Notes under the pieces: generated by a model
The model's input: the letters and a program-made list of their open reading frames with translations, nothing else
What the model was told of the DNA's origin: nothing
The model's database searches: none
Shown: one piece after another, positions 16,684 to 25,337 of the stretch
How positions within the stretch are numbered: position 1 is the first letter of the stretch
How the letters are laid out: each line of letters opens with the position of its first letter
Translations under genes and position numbers: made by a program
Source: Candidatus Aminicenantota bacterium
Lineage (GTDB): Bacteria; Acidobacteriota; Aminicenantia; S016-38
NCBI GenBank assembly: GCA_026987025.1
Contig: JALSNJ010000040.1
Coordinates: 230,713-266,049, forward strand
Length of the DNA: 35,337 nucleotides
Direction of reading: 5' to 3'

Positions 16684-18172
16684 GGCGAAAATGCCTCCTG
16701 GAAATAAATCCGAACCCTATGCCCAGCTCCCTGGCCCGGGCTGCCACCTCAGGGTCTCTCCTGGAACCTCCGGGGGCCACCACAACGGCCACGCCGTGGG
16801 AATGGGCTACCTCAATGGAATCGGGAAAGGGGAAGAATCCATCGGATGCCAGAACGGCGTCCCTGGCCCTTTCCCCTGCCCTTGAGCAGGCAATTCTCAC
16901 GGCCTCCACCCGGCTGGTCTGACCTCCACAGCCCCCCACCATCATGCCTTCTTTGGCCAGGGCAGCGGAGTTGGATTTCAGGGCCTTTGCTATCTTTATC
17001 GCCAGCCTTATGTCCTGCCAGGGAACCGGCTCCGGCTTCACCACCCAATCTATCCGAAAATCCTCCTCGGTGAAGCTGTCCCTTTCCTGAACCAGCATTC
17101 CGCCCTCCACCAGCCTGCCTTCGTAGGGGTACCTCCTCTGGAAGGGGATCTGGACCAGGCGGAGGTTCTTTTTCTTTTTCAAAATCTCCCTGGCTTCCGC
17201 AGAAAAGGATGGGGCAACGATTACCTCCAGGAAGGTTTTCTTCATTTCCTCGGCGGTTTCCACGTCCACCTCCCTGTTCAGGGCGACTATTCCCCCGAAG
17301 GCCGATTGAGGATCCCCTTCCAGGGCCTTCCTGTAAGCTTCAGCCGGGGTCTCTCCTAAGGCAGCCCCGCAGGGATTCTGATGTTTGAAGATGGCACAGA
17401 AGGTCTCCTCAAAGTCCATGGCCATCTCCCAGGCAGCGGCCAGGTCAGCTATGTTGTTGAAGGAAAGCTTTTTCCCCTGGAGAACCACCATCTCCCTCCA
17501 GAGGGAAAATGGGGAAACATAGAAAGCTGCTTCCTGATGGGGGTTTTCACCGTAACGGAGGTCCTGATACTTGGCAAAATTGGCCGGAAAAAATGCAGGG
17601 AGTTTTTCCTGGTTGAAGGTCCAGAAAATGGAAGCATCGTAAAAGGAGGTGAGGGCGAAGGCCTTGGCCGCCAGCCTTTTTCTTGTCTCAGGGGAGGTGT
17701 GGCCGTATTTCTGAATTTCTTCCAGCACAGGAAGGTAATCCTCCGGATGGGTAACCACCGTGACCCAGCGGTGATTTTTGGCGGCGGCCCTTATAAGGGC
17801 CACCCCCCCGATGTCTATCATTTCAATCAGCTCCTCGCCATCAAGCCCCTTTTTAACAGCGTCGGTGAACGGATACAGGTTTACCACCACCAGGTCAAAG
17901 GAGGGAAATCCCATCCTTTCCATCTCTCTGGCATCACTGTCCCTCCTGGCCAGGATCCCGGCAAAAACCGCCGGATGAAGGGTCTTCACCCTCCCTCCCA
18001 GGAGTTTCTCAAATCCCGTAAGCTCCTCCAGCTTTTTCACCTTTATTCCTTCCCCGGCAAGGAAACGATAGGTCCCCCCGGTGGAATAGAGTTCCCAGCC
18101 GGCTTCCTGTAGTCCCCGGGCAAAGCTTTCTATCCCCCTTTTCTCGTAGACAGAAATTAAAGCCCTTTTCAC
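16679..18172 (-). CDS. purH: Bifunctional AICAR formyltransferase / IMP cyclohydrolase
   Basis: PurH catalyses the last two steps of IMP synthesis. The N-terminal cyclohydrolase domain (about 1-150) has STGGT at 30-34, KTLHPAVFAGIL from 63 and VVNLYPF. The C-terminal transformylase domain has RYGENPHQ at 206-213 and the catalytic K263-H264 in KHQNPCG. It ends with the family signature RHFRH. Length (497) is near normal, slightly shorter than the E. coli enzyme. The start overlaps the lipoprotein stop by 4 bp (ATGA), and the stop overlaps the proposed DUF3187 start. Being downstream of ribE links two purine-related pathways in one operon. Confidence 0.97.
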   Translation of the reverse strand: MKRALISVYEKRGIESFARGLQEAGWELYSTGGTYRFLAGEGIKVKKLEELTGFEKLLGGRVKTLHPAVFAGILARRDSDAREMERMGFPSFDLVVVNLYPFTDAVKKGLDGEELIEMIDIGGVALIRAAAKNHRWVTVVTHPEDYLPVLEEIQKYGHTSPETRKRLAAKAFALTSFYDASIFWTFNQEKLPAFFPANFAKYQDLRYGENPHQEAAFYVSPFSLWREMVVLQGKKLSFNNIADLAAAWEMAMDFEETFCAIFKHQNPCGAALGETPAEAYRKALEGDPQSAFGGIVALNREVDVETAEEMKKTFLEVIVAPSFSAEAREILKKKKNLRLVQIPFQRRYPYEGRLVEGGMLVQERDSFTEEDFRIDWVVKPEPVPWQDIRLAIKIAKALKSNSAALAKEGMMVGGCGGQTSRVEAVRIACSRAGERARDAVLASDGFFPFPDSIEVAHSHGVAVVVAPGGSRRDPEVAARARELGIGFGFISRRHFRH

Positions 18173-18720
18173 TTCTCCTCCTTTATTTCAATGGCTTTTT
18201 TCTCAAAGTAATTATCCCCGGATTTTTCCAGCCTGTAAAGGGGCATATTAAAGGGGAGTTCCTTCCAGAGGTAGACCACGCTCAGGGAGAAAGGTCCCTT
18301 CTTCACCAGAACCAGGCATTTTTTCCCGAGAAAGGCCTTCTCCCCGGTGCTTTTGTATCCCATTTTAAGATAGGTCTTTACCAGTCCCCCGAAACTTGTG
18401 GCCTTCAGGGCCTTCCACCAGGTTATTTCCTTCAGGGTTTTTCCGGGAACGAGAACCCTCACCCCGTTTACCAGCTTATAGCCCTCCTTTCTCCAGTAGT
18501 CTATGTGTATTACCACATGGCCTGGAAGATAGTCCTTGCCGTAGCCTCTGGTGATTTTAGACTCAAATTCCCAGACCCATCCGTGTTCCTTAAGCCTCTC
18601 CACCACAACCCCTTCCGCTGCCCCCCGGATCAGATATTTAATTTCCAGCTCCCTCCACTTTACTAAGTGGAATTTGCAGCCAACCAGGAAGAATGAAAGG
18701 AAGAAGAGCCACTTTTTCAT
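18169..18720 (-). CDS. Putative lipoprotein of unknown function
   Basis: The 183-residue protein starts MKKWLFFLSFFLVGC, a lipoprotein signal peptide with lipobox LVGC (Cys15). The mature part is rich in Lys, Trp and Tyr, is predicted to be mostly beta strand, and holds a second Cys near 154. I do not recognise a family. It overlaps ribE upstream and purH downstream by 4 bp each, so it is translated as part of that operon although it probably works at the membrane. Nothing in the sequence explains the pairing with riboflavin and purine enzymes. Confidence 0.75.
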   Translation of the reverse strand: MKKWLFFLSFFLVGCKFHLVKWRELEIKYLIRGAAEGVVVERLKEHGWVWEFESKITRGYGKDYLPGHVVIHIDYWRKEGYKLVNGVRVLVPGKTLKEITWWKALKATSFGGLVKTYLKMGYKSTGEKAFLGKKCLVLVKKGPFSLSVVYLWKELPFNMPLYRLEKSGDNYFEKKAIEIKEEK

Positions 18721-19307
18721 CGTCCGTTTAAGCCGAAGTTTTTGTTTCTCAAGAAGGATAAAACATACTTCCCTATTATGTCAGCCTCAAGGTTCACCCT
18801 GTATCCAGGCCGGGCCAGGGAAAGGTTCGTCCTCTTCAAGGTCTCCGGGATGAGCTCCACTTCAAAACCATCCCTCAAAAGCTCACTTACCGTGAGGCTG
18901 ACCCCGTTTACCGCCACGGAACCTTTTTCCACCAGGTAATTCAAAACCTCCCTGGGAGCCTGTATTTTAAGCCTCCTGGCCTTTCCCAGGCTTCTCACCC
19001 CCACCACCGTTCCCACCCCATCCACATGTCCCTGGACTATGTGCCCTGAGAGAAAGGTTTTCGCCGTGGCCGGAAGCTCCAGGTTTACCTTCTCTCCGGC
19101 CCGTCTGTATCTGAAGGCCGTAGTATTCCATGTCTGGGGCAATAGGTCAAACTCCAGAAGGCCGTCCTTGATTCTTATCAGGGTAAGGCAAACCCCATCC
19201 ACCGCCACGCTTTCCCCTGAGTCCACCTCCAGCGGCGCCTCCAAGATTAAATGGGATGGGGAGAGGCTCTTTATCTTCCCCTGGAGTTTAATTATTCCGG
19301 TGAACAT
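18717..19307 (-). CDS. ribE: Riboflavin synthase, alpha subunit type
   Basis: The enzyme dismutates two 6,7-dimethyl-8-ribityllumazines to riboflavin. The N-terminus MFTGII is diagnostic. The two tandem lumazine-binding barrels are seen as the repeats SVAVDGVCLTL (about 33) and SVAVNGVSLTV (about 130), with SGHIVQGHVDG between them. Length 196 is slightly short of the usual 200-215 but complete. It is the first gene of the five-gene minus-strand operon. The ATG lies 6 bp after a -10 box, with no room for a leader, so no FMN riboswitch controls it here. Confidence 0.96.
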   Translation of the reverse strand: MFTGIIKLQGKIKSLSPSHLILEAPLEVDSGESVAVDGVCLTLIRIKDGLLEFDLLPQTWNTTAFRYRRAGEKVNLELPATAKTFLSGHIVQGHVDGVGTVVGVRSLGKARRLKIQAPREVLNYLVEKGSVAVNGVSLTVSELLRDGFEVELIPETLKRTNLSLARPGYRVNLEADIIGKYVLSFLRNKNFGLNGR

Positions 19308-19313
19308 ATGCCT

Positions 19314-19342
19314 ATTCTAATTTCCATTTGCGTCCTTTTCAA
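19314..19342 (-). promoter_or_regulatory. Promoter of ribE operon, leaderless
   Basis: On the minus strand TTGAAA (+ strand 19337-19342), exactly 17 bp, then TAGAAT (19314-19319), ends 6 bp before the ribE ATG at 19307. Transcription would be expected to start at or next to the A of ATG. Confidence 0.6.
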
Positions 19343-19350
19343 CCTATAAT
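19321..19350 (+). promoter_or_regulatory. Promoter of the histidine kinase gene, leaderless
   Basis: A perfect TATAAT (19345-19350) ends 6 bp before the ATG at 19357. A partial -35, TTTCCA (19321-19326), is 18 bp upstream. No purine-rich ribosome site is present. It interleaves with the ribE promoter on the other strand in 49 bp. Confidence 0.55.
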
Positions 19351-19356
19351 AAAATT

Positions 19357-20451
19357 ATGGGTGAGAAGGATGCCATCGCAAAGTTAATGGAAGAGGTCTC
19401 AAGGTTAAGAGAAGAAAACAGAAGGCTGAAGCAGGAGCTTTCCGAAAAATCCAGTGAAAGCGAAGAGAAATACCGTATGCTTTTTGAGCACTCGGGCTAC
19501 GGGGCCCTGATTCTTTCCCCCGAAGGGGTGATACAGGACATAAATCAGACCATTCTGAAGGTCATGGGAATTCCGGAGGAAGAGCTTGTTGGGAAAAACA
19601 TATTTGAGCTTCCGTACTGCAGGGAAGAGGAGAAAGAATTCATGAGGAGGCTTCTGGCTCAGCACAGGAAGGGAGAATTTAACATAGTCAACGAGGTTAG
19701 CTGCCAGATAAAGGGTAAAATCCACATTCTTGAGTTCACCTCGGCCAGCATTGTGGTGGGGGATAAGGTTTGCTGCATTGCCATACTAATCAGGGACATT
19801 ACCAGAAGAAAAAGGTACGCCCAGAGGCTGAAGAAAGCGCTCAGGGAGAAGAGGGAGCTTCTCAGGGAGCTACATCACAGGGTTAAAAACAACCTCCAGG
19901 TTATATACAGCCTTTTAAACCTCCATGAGAGGTTTTCCGGGGACGAGAGGATCAGGGAAATACTGAGGGAGGTAAAGACCAGGATAAGGGCCATAGGTTT
20001 CCTTCACGAGAAGCTTTATTCCAGCGGGAGGTCCTTTGATAGGGTAAGATGCCGGGAATACTTGGAGGGAATAGTTCAAAACCTTACCAGCGTTTTTTAC
20101 GAGCGCTCCAGGGATGTAAAATTCAGGTTCGAAATTGAGGATGCTGAACTTCCCATAAAGAAGGCGGTGCCCTTGGGTTTGATCCTCAACGAGGCCGTCA
20201 GCAATTCCCTGAAGCATGCCTTTCCCTCCGGAAAGGGTGAAATCAAGGTCAGGTTTCTCAGGGAAAAGGAAAACCTGGTGCTTACAGTGGAGGACAACGG
20301 CGTGGGTCTGCCGGAGGAGCTGCCGGAGGTCCCCCAGGAGAGCCTCGGGTTAAGGTTGATTAAAATTTTAAGCCATCAGCTGGGAGGGGATTTGTTCGTT
20401 GAAGGAGACGGAGGCACCAGGATAACCGTGAAGTTTAGGGAGGAGTTATGA
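19357..20451 (+). CDS. Cytoplasmic PAS histidine kinase, HisKA_2 type
   Basis: No membrane segment is present. An N-terminal coiled coil (about 5-40) leads to a PAS domain (about 37-155), seen as YRMLFEHSGYGALILSPEG. The dimerisation and phosphoacceptor segment ELHHRVKNNLQVI (171-183) is the HisKA_2 form, with His174 the likely site. The ATPase domain has NEAVSNSLKHAF and VEDNGVGLPEEL as N and G1 boxes. The protein should autophosphorylate in response to a cytoplasmic or PAS-bound signal and pass phosphate to the receiver domain encoded next, with which it shares a 4-bp ATGA overlap. The Cys pair at 139-140 in the PAS domain is of unknown meaning. Confidence 0.92.
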   Translation: MGEKDAIAKLMEEVSRLREENRRLKQELSEKSSESEEKYRMLFEHSGYGALILSPEGVIQDINQTILKVMGIPEEELVGKNIFELPYCREEEKEFMRRLLAQHRKGEFNIVNEVSCQIKGKIHILEFTSASIVVGDKVCCIAILIRDITRRKRYAQRLKKALREKRELLRELHHRVKNNLQVIYSLLNLHERFSGDERIREILREVKTRIRAIGFLHEKLYSSGRSFDRVRCREYLEGIVQNLTSVFYERSRDVKFRFEIEDAELPIKKAVPLGLILNEAVSNSLKHAFPSGKGEIKVRFLREKENLVLTVEDNGVGLPEELPEVPQESLGLRLIKILSHQLGGDLFVEGDGGTRITVKFREEL

Positions 20452-22700
20452 GAAAGAAAATTTTAATAGTGGAGGACGAGGCCATAATAGCCGAGGACAT
20501 GAGGACGCTTCTGGAAGGCGAGGGCTACGAGGTCGTTGGAATCTGCTCTACCGTGGAGGAGGCCATTGGGTTAGCCCACAGGAAAAGGCCGGATCTAGCC
20601 ATAGTTGACATAGTTTTGAAGAACGGGGACGGAGTTAAGCTGGCGGAGGAAATCATAAAGGAAATGGAAATCCCCGTGATTTTCGTAACGGCCCATTCCG
20701 ACAGGGCCACCCTGGAGAGGGTGCTTAAGGTTCAGCCCTATTCTTACATTTTGAAGCCCTTTGAGGCCAGGCAGCTTCTGGGCATAGTCAAAATAGCCCT
20801 GGACAGGGCCGAGGCGGAGAGGAGGCTCCGCAGTCTGACCAGGCTTTTGGAGTTTTTGAATCTTGCCAGGGAAACGATAATAAGGGCAGGGGACAGCAGG
20901 GAGATTTCCCTGAAGCTGTGCCGGGAGATTGCCCCTATGTTTTCCCCCAGGTGTGCCTTGCTCCTCTTTGAGGACGGGGAGGTTTCCCATTGGGAACTGA
21001 ACCTGGGCCCCTTGGAGGAGAAGTTTCTAAGGGCTCTAAAAAATGGGGACCTGCCGGCCTGTTTAAAGGAGAGCCAGGAGGAGGCGGTTTACCTGGAGGA
21101 CAAAAGGGAAGAATGTAAGGATTGCCCTTTGAAGGAGCTTTGCGGGAAGGGGGGGATGGTCCTTATGAGGTTCGTCTCTAAGGGTGTCTTTTACGGGGCC
21201 CTTTACCTTTCCCCTCCTATGGATTTCAGAAAGGAGGATTTACATTACATAAAGGGATTTTCCAGGGACCTTGCCCTGGCCTTTGAGGCGAGGATGGCTG
21301 AAAGCGAAGCCGTCCAGACCCTAACCCACCTCCAGACCTCCCTTTCCTTCCTCCAGGCTATACTCAGCTCCATGAGGGAAATGGTCTTCGCCTTTGACAG
21401 GGAGGGGAGGTTTACCTTCGTCCACGCCCCGGCGGAGGAAGCCCTTCTGGTGAAGAAGGAGGAAATTATAGATAGAAGGCCCGAAGACATTCTCCCCGAA
21501 GATGTAGTAGAGAAGTTCTGGGAAGCCTTTGAGGAGAACAGGAAGGGCAGGGTGGTAAACTACGAATACTCCATTGAAATAAAGGGCGAAAGGCGGTGGT
21601 ATTCTGTTTCCCAGAGCCCACTGCTCATGGGAGGAGAGTTCTCCGGGGCCGTGGCCATTGTGAGGGAAATAACCGAAAGGAAGAACCTGGAGTTGAAACT
21701 TCAAGAAAGGGAAAGGCTTTACAGGGGTCTTTTTGAGAATGTTCCGGTGGGACTTTACCGGTCCACCCCATCCGGGGAGCTATTGGAGGCCAACCCGGCC
21801 TTTTTGAAGATTCTCGGATTTCAATCCCTGGAAGAAATCAGAAAGATAGGGGCGGCCTCCCTTTTCGCAGAGCCCGGGGAAAGGGAAAGGTGGAGGAAAA
21901 AACTGGAAAAAGAAGGGGTTTTGGATGCCGAATACAGACTCCGCAGAAAGGACGGGAAACTCGTATGGGTAAGGGATCTGGCCAGGGTTATGGAGAGGGA
22001 TGGGAGAAGAATTTACGAGGGGGCGATACAGGACATAACAAAGGCAAAGGAGAACGAGCTTAAACTTGAGAAATATGTTTCGGAGCTGAAGAGGCTCTTT
22101 GATGAAACCGTGGAGGCCTTGGGAGCCATGGTGGAAATGAGGGATCCCTATACTGCAGGCCATCAGGCGAGGGTGACGGAGCTGGCGGTGGCCATAGCCC
22201 AGGAAATGGGGCTTGAACAGGATAAGGTGGATCTGGTAAGGGTGGCTGCCCTCCTTCACGACATCGGAAAGCTGGGCATACCCGCGGAGATCCTGGTGAA
22301 ACCAGGAAAACTCCTGCCCCAGGAGATGGAGCTGGTGAAGCTTCATCCCACCATTTCCTATCAGATTCTGAGCAAGATAGATTTTCCCTGGCCGGTGCCG
22401 GAGGTAGTTTATCAGCACCACGAGAGGCTTGATGGTAGTGGTTATCCCAGGGGGCTTAAGGGAGACGGCATATTTCCGGAGGCTAAAATACTGGCGGTGG
22501 CCGATGTGGTGGAGGCCATGAGTTCCCACAGGCCCTACAGACCTGCCTATGGGATAGGAAAGGCCCTGGACGAAATAAACCGGGGCAGGGGAAAACTCTA
22601 CGATTCAGAGGTGGTGGAGGCTACCCTGGCGGTATTCAAAAAAGGATTCAGGTTCAGAAAAAGTTTCTTTGCTCCGGGCAGGCCTTCTCGTAAAATATAA
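20448..22700 (+). CDS. Response regulator with GAF, two PAS and HD-GYP output
   Basis: Residues 1-120 are a receiver domain with phosphoacceptor D54, T81 and K103. About 130-290 looks like a GAF domain and contains four Cys near 212-233 (CxxCxxxxLC-like), perhaps for metal or redox sensing. Two PAS domains follow at about 295-415 and 425-545, each ending in a VREITERK or IQDITKAK PAC motif. The C-terminus (about 555-750) is an HD-GYP domain with HDIGKLGIP and HHERLDGSGYPRGLKG, the form active in cyclic-di-GMP hydrolysis. The partner kinase is directly upstream. The module should lower cyclic-di-GMP in response to stacked signals. The metal-binding residues of HD-GYP are intact. Confidence 0.93.
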   Translation: MRKKILIVEDEAIIAEDMRTLLEGEGYEVVGICSTVEEAIGLAHRKRPDLAIVDIVLKNGDGVKLAEEIIKEMEIPVIFVTAHSDRATLERVLKVQPYSYILKPFEARQLLGIVKIALDRAEAERRLRSLTRLLEFLNLARETIIRAGDSREISLKLCREIAPMFSPRCALLLFEDGEVSHWELNLGPLEEKFLRALKNGDLPACLKESQEEAVYLEDKREECKDCPLKELCGKGGMVLMRFVSKGVFYGALYLSPPMDFRKEDLHYIKGFSRDLALAFEARMAESEAVQTLTHLQTSLSFLQAILSSMREMVFAFDREGRFTFVHAPAEEALLVKKEEIIDRRPEDILPEDVVEKFWEAFEENRKGRVVNYEYSIEIKGERRWYSVSQSPLLMGGEFSGAVAIVREITERKNLELKLQERERLYRGLFENVPVGLYRSTPSGELLEANPAFLKILGFQSLEEIRKIGAASLFAEPGERERWRKKLEKEGVLDAEYRLRRKDGKLVWVRDLARVMERDGRRIYEGAIQDITKAKENELKLEKYVSELKRLFDETVEALGAMVEMRDPYTAGHQARVTELAVAIAQEMGLEQDKVDLVRVAALLHDIGKLGIPAEILVKPGKLLPQEMELVKLHPTISYQILSKIDFPWPVPEVVYQHHERLDGSGYPRGLKGDGIFPEAKILAVADVVEAMSSHRPYRPAYGIGKALDEINRGRGKLYDSEVVEATLAVFKKGFRFRKSFFAPGRPSRKI

Positions 22701-22724
22701 TCTCAAGAAAATCTGGAGGTTAAT

Positions 22725-24839
22725 ATGAAAGGAATTGCCCTTTTCGCTGTGATTTCAATTCTGGCCCTGGGGCTCAGTTTCTGCGGCCAGAGCTCCCGGG
22801 GGAGGGAAAACCCCCTTCTGGTTTCCTCCTTTAATACTCCCTACGAAATTCCTCCCTTCCAGGAGATTAAGGTGGAGGATTACCTTCCGGCATTTCAGCA
22901 GGCCATAAAGGAGCACAAAGAGGAGATTGATAAAATAGCCAACTCTCCCCAGGAACCAAACTTTCAAAATACCATTGAGCCCTTTGACAGGAGCGGAGCG
23001 CTTCTTCGCCGTGTTTCCGCCATATTCTTTGGCATACTGGAAGCAGATGGAAATGACCAGATGAGGGAGGTGGCCAGGAAGGTGATGCCCATGCTTTCCC
23101 GCCACGAGGACGAAATTTACATGAACGAGAAACTCTTTGCCAGGATAAAGGCGGTTTATCAGAAGAGGGATTCCCTCAACCTTACCCCTGAACAGAGAAC
23201 CGTGCTTGAAAAATACTATCAGGACTTCGTGAGGGGAGGGGCCAATCTGCCCCCCGATAAAAAGGAAAAATTGAAGAAGATCAACGAAGAATTGTCCCTG
23301 CTTACCCTTAAATTCGGGGAAAATGTCCTGAAGGATAAAAACCGTTTCCTCCTCGTTCTGGAAAAGGAGGAGGACCTGGTGGGCCTTCCCGAAGGGGTAA
23401 AAAAGGCAGCGGCTCAGCTGGCGGAAAGAAAGGGATATAAGGGAAAATGGGCCTTTTCCCTGGACAAACCCAGCTTCATTCCCTTCCTTCAGTATTCCCC
23501 CAGGAGGGAATTGAGGAAGAAGGTCTTCTTGGCTTACACCCACCTTGGGGACAACAACAACGAATACGACAACAAAGAAATAGTCAGAAAAATAGTCAAT
23601 CTCAGAATAGAAAAAGCACACCTTCTGGGATACGAAACCTACGCCGATTATGTCCTTTCGGAAAACATGGCAAAGAAACCCTCGGAGGTTTATTCCCTTA
23701 TGGAGAAGGTCTGGAAGCCTGCCCTGGCGAAGGCAAAGGAAGAAAGGGCTATGCTTCAGGCCCTTATTGAAAAGGAAGGGGGCAATTTCAGGCTTAAACC
23801 CTGGGACTGGTGGTACTATGCGGAGAAGGTCCGCAGAGAAAAATACGCCTTAGACGAGGAAATGCTAAAGCCCTACTTCGCCCTGGACAATGTTAGAAAG
23901 GGTGCCTTCTATGTGGCGGAGAAGTTATACGGGATAAAATTCGTGGAAAGGGAGGACCTTCCCAAGTACAACCCTGAGGTAAAGGCCTTTGAAGTCAGGG
24001 ATAAGGACGGTAAGGTCATAGGAATTTATTACGCCGATTACTTCCCCAGGCCAGGAAAGCAGTCCGGAGCCTGGATGGACGCCTTCAGAAAGGAGGCCAT
24101 AATAGACGGAAAGAGGGTGGTTCCCATAGTCTACAATGTTACCAATTTCCCCAGGCCCGTGGGCAATAAACCCTCCCTGCTTACCTTAGAGCAGGTCCTT
24201 ACCCTCTTCCACGAATTTGGCCATGCCCTCCACGAGCTCCTCTCCCGCTGCAGTTACTACAGGGTCTCCGGAACCAATGTGGCCTTGGACTTCGTTGAGC
24301 TTCCATCTCAATTTATGGAAAACTGGGCCGTGGAACCTGCGGTTATGAAATACTATGCCCGCCACTACAAAACCGCAGAGCCCATCCCCGACGAACTTAT
24401 AGAAAAGATCCACCGCTCCCGTCATTTCAACCAGGGCTTTGCCACCACCGAATACCTGGCCGCAGCCTTCCTTGACATGGATTGGCACACCCAGGAAAAG
24501 CCCCGGGACTGGGATGTCAACGGTTTTGAAAAGAAGGCCATGGAGAGGATAGGGCTTATTCCAGAGATAGTGGTGAGATACAGAAGCACCTACTTCCGCC
24601 ACATCTTCTCCGGGGGCTATGCTGCGGGTTATTACAGCTACCTGTGGGCTGAAGTTCTGGATGCCGATGCCTTTCAGGCCTTTAAAGAAAAGGGGCTCTG
24701 GGATAGGGAGACTGCCGAAAGGTTCAGGAAATACATACTGGAGAAGGGGGGAAGCGAAGACCCCATGGAACTTTATGTGAAATTCAGGGGAAAACCGCCC
24801 AGCATAGAACCGCTTCTGGAAAGGAGGGGCCTGAAGTAA
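22725..24839 (+). CDS. M3-family zinc oligopeptidase (Dcp-like), exported lipoprotein
   Basis: The zinc site HEFGH (496-500) with LFHEFGHALHELLS and the later Glu in DFVELPSQFMENW are the M3A signature. The 704-residue length and PFDRSGALLRRV near residue 90 match peptidyl-dipeptidase Dcp/oligopeptidase A. The N-terminus is a lipoprotein signal peptide with lipobox LSFC (Cys20), so the enzyme is probably anchored in the periplasm rather than cytoplasmic. It would trim oligopeptides for uptake. TGGAGG lies 8 bp before the ATG. It is 24 bp after the HD-GYP gene and may read through from it, and it converges on dut with one base between the stops. Confidence 0.94.
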   Translation: MKGIALFAVISILALGLSFCGQSSRGRENPLLVSSFNTPYEIPPFQEIKVEDYLPAFQQAIKEHKEEIDKIANSPQEPNFQNTIEPFDRSGALLRRVSAIFFGILEADGNDQMREVARKVMPMLSRHEDEIYMNEKLFARIKAVYQKRDSLNLTPEQRTVLEKYYQDFVRGGANLPPDKKEKLKKINEELSLLTLKFGENVLKDKNRFLLVLEKEEDLVGLPEGVKKAAAQLAERKGYKGKWAFSLDKPSFIPFLQYSPRRELRKKVFLAYTHLGDNNNEYDNKEIVRKIVNLRIEKAHLLGYETYADYVLSENMAKKPSEVYSLMEKVWKPALAKAKEERAMLQALIEKEGGNFRLKPWDWWYYAEKVRREKYALDEEMLKPYFALDNVRKGAFYVAEKLYGIKFVEREDLPKYNPEVKAFEVRDKDGKVIGIYYADYFPRPGKQSGAWMDAFRKEAIIDGKRVVPIVYNVTNFPRPVGNKPSLLTLEQVLTLFHEFGHALHELLSRCSYYRVSGTNVALDFVELPSQFMENWAVEPAVMKYYARHYKTAEPIPDELIEKIHRSRHFNQGFATTEYLAAAFLDMDWHTQEKPRDWDVNGFEKKAMERIGLIPEIVVRYRSTYFRHIFSGGYAAGYYSYLWAEVLDADAFQAFKEKGLWDRETAERFRKYILEKGGSEDPMELYVKFRGKPPSIEPLLERRGLK

Positions 24840-24840
24840 G

Positions 24841-25296
24841 CTATCCTGTGGAGCCAAACCCCCCTTCCCCCCGGGGGGTTCTCCAGTTTATTTCTTCCTT
24901 AGAGGCCTTCCTGACCCTTGCCTGTATGTAGGGCAGAAGCACGAACTGGATGATTTTGTCTCCCCTTTTGATCTTGAAGGGTTTATCCCGTAGATTTATG
25001 AGGTGTATTTTTACGATCCCCCGGTAAGAGGAGTCTATAACCTGGGCTCCCTTTATTATTCCCTTGAGGGCCATGGATGAGCGGTTAAATCCTATGAGCA
25101 CGGTGCCCGGTGGAATTTCCATTCTCAGGCATGTGTTTATCAGAACATCCCCCTTAGGGGGTATCTCCACATCGTAAGGTGCAAAGAAGTCCAGCCCTGC
25201 ATCTCCTGGGTGGGCGTAGGATGGCAACTTTATGCCATCCGGGTCTATTCCTAAGCTTCGGGCTTCTTCCCTGTCAATGAAAACTTTTATCTCCAT
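24841..25296 (-). CDS. dut: Deoxyuridine 5'-triphosphate nucleotidohydrolase
   Basis: Trimeric dUTPase hydrolyses dUTP to dUMP, keeping uracil out of DNA. All five motifs are present in the 151 residues: DAGLDF (32-37), NRSSMALKG (71-79; usually GRSSLA), VIDSSYRG (86-93; usually VIDSDYRG), Q117 in motif IV, and the C-terminal RGEGGFGSTG that closes over the active site. The DS-to-SS change in motif III is conservative but unusual. The ATG lies 6 bp after a TAAAAT box with no ribosome site, suggesting a leaderless mRNA. It shares a 41-bp divergent region with the 25338 gene. Confidence 0.96.
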   Translation of the reverse strand: MEIKVFIDREEARSLGIDPDGIKLPSYAHPGDAGLDFFAPYDVEIPPKGDVLINTCLRMEIPPGTVLIGFNRSSMALKGIIKGAQVIDSSYRGIVKIHLINLRDKPFKIKRGDKIIQFVLLPYIQARVRKASKEEINWRTPRGEGGFGSTG

Positions 25297-25302
25297 AGAG
25301 AA

Positions 25303-25331
25303 ATTTTACAACCTTCTCCAAGTGGTATCAT
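25303..25331. promoter_or_regulatory. Superimposed divergent leaderless promoters of dut and the 25338 gene
   Basis: The minus strand reads ATGATA, 17 bp, TAAAAT and then 6 bp to the dut ATG. The plus strand reads an extended -10 TGGTATCAT (box 25326-25331), 6 bp before the GTG at 25338. The -10 of one promoter occupies the -35 position of the other, so RNA polymerase could probably use only one at a time. Confidence 0.5.
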
Positions 25332-25337
25332 TATAAG

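Noticed and set aside
19308-19356. FMN riboswitch upstream of ribE.
   Set aside because: Only 49 bp separate ribE from the divergent gene and the promoter abuts the ATG, leaving no space for an RNA leader.
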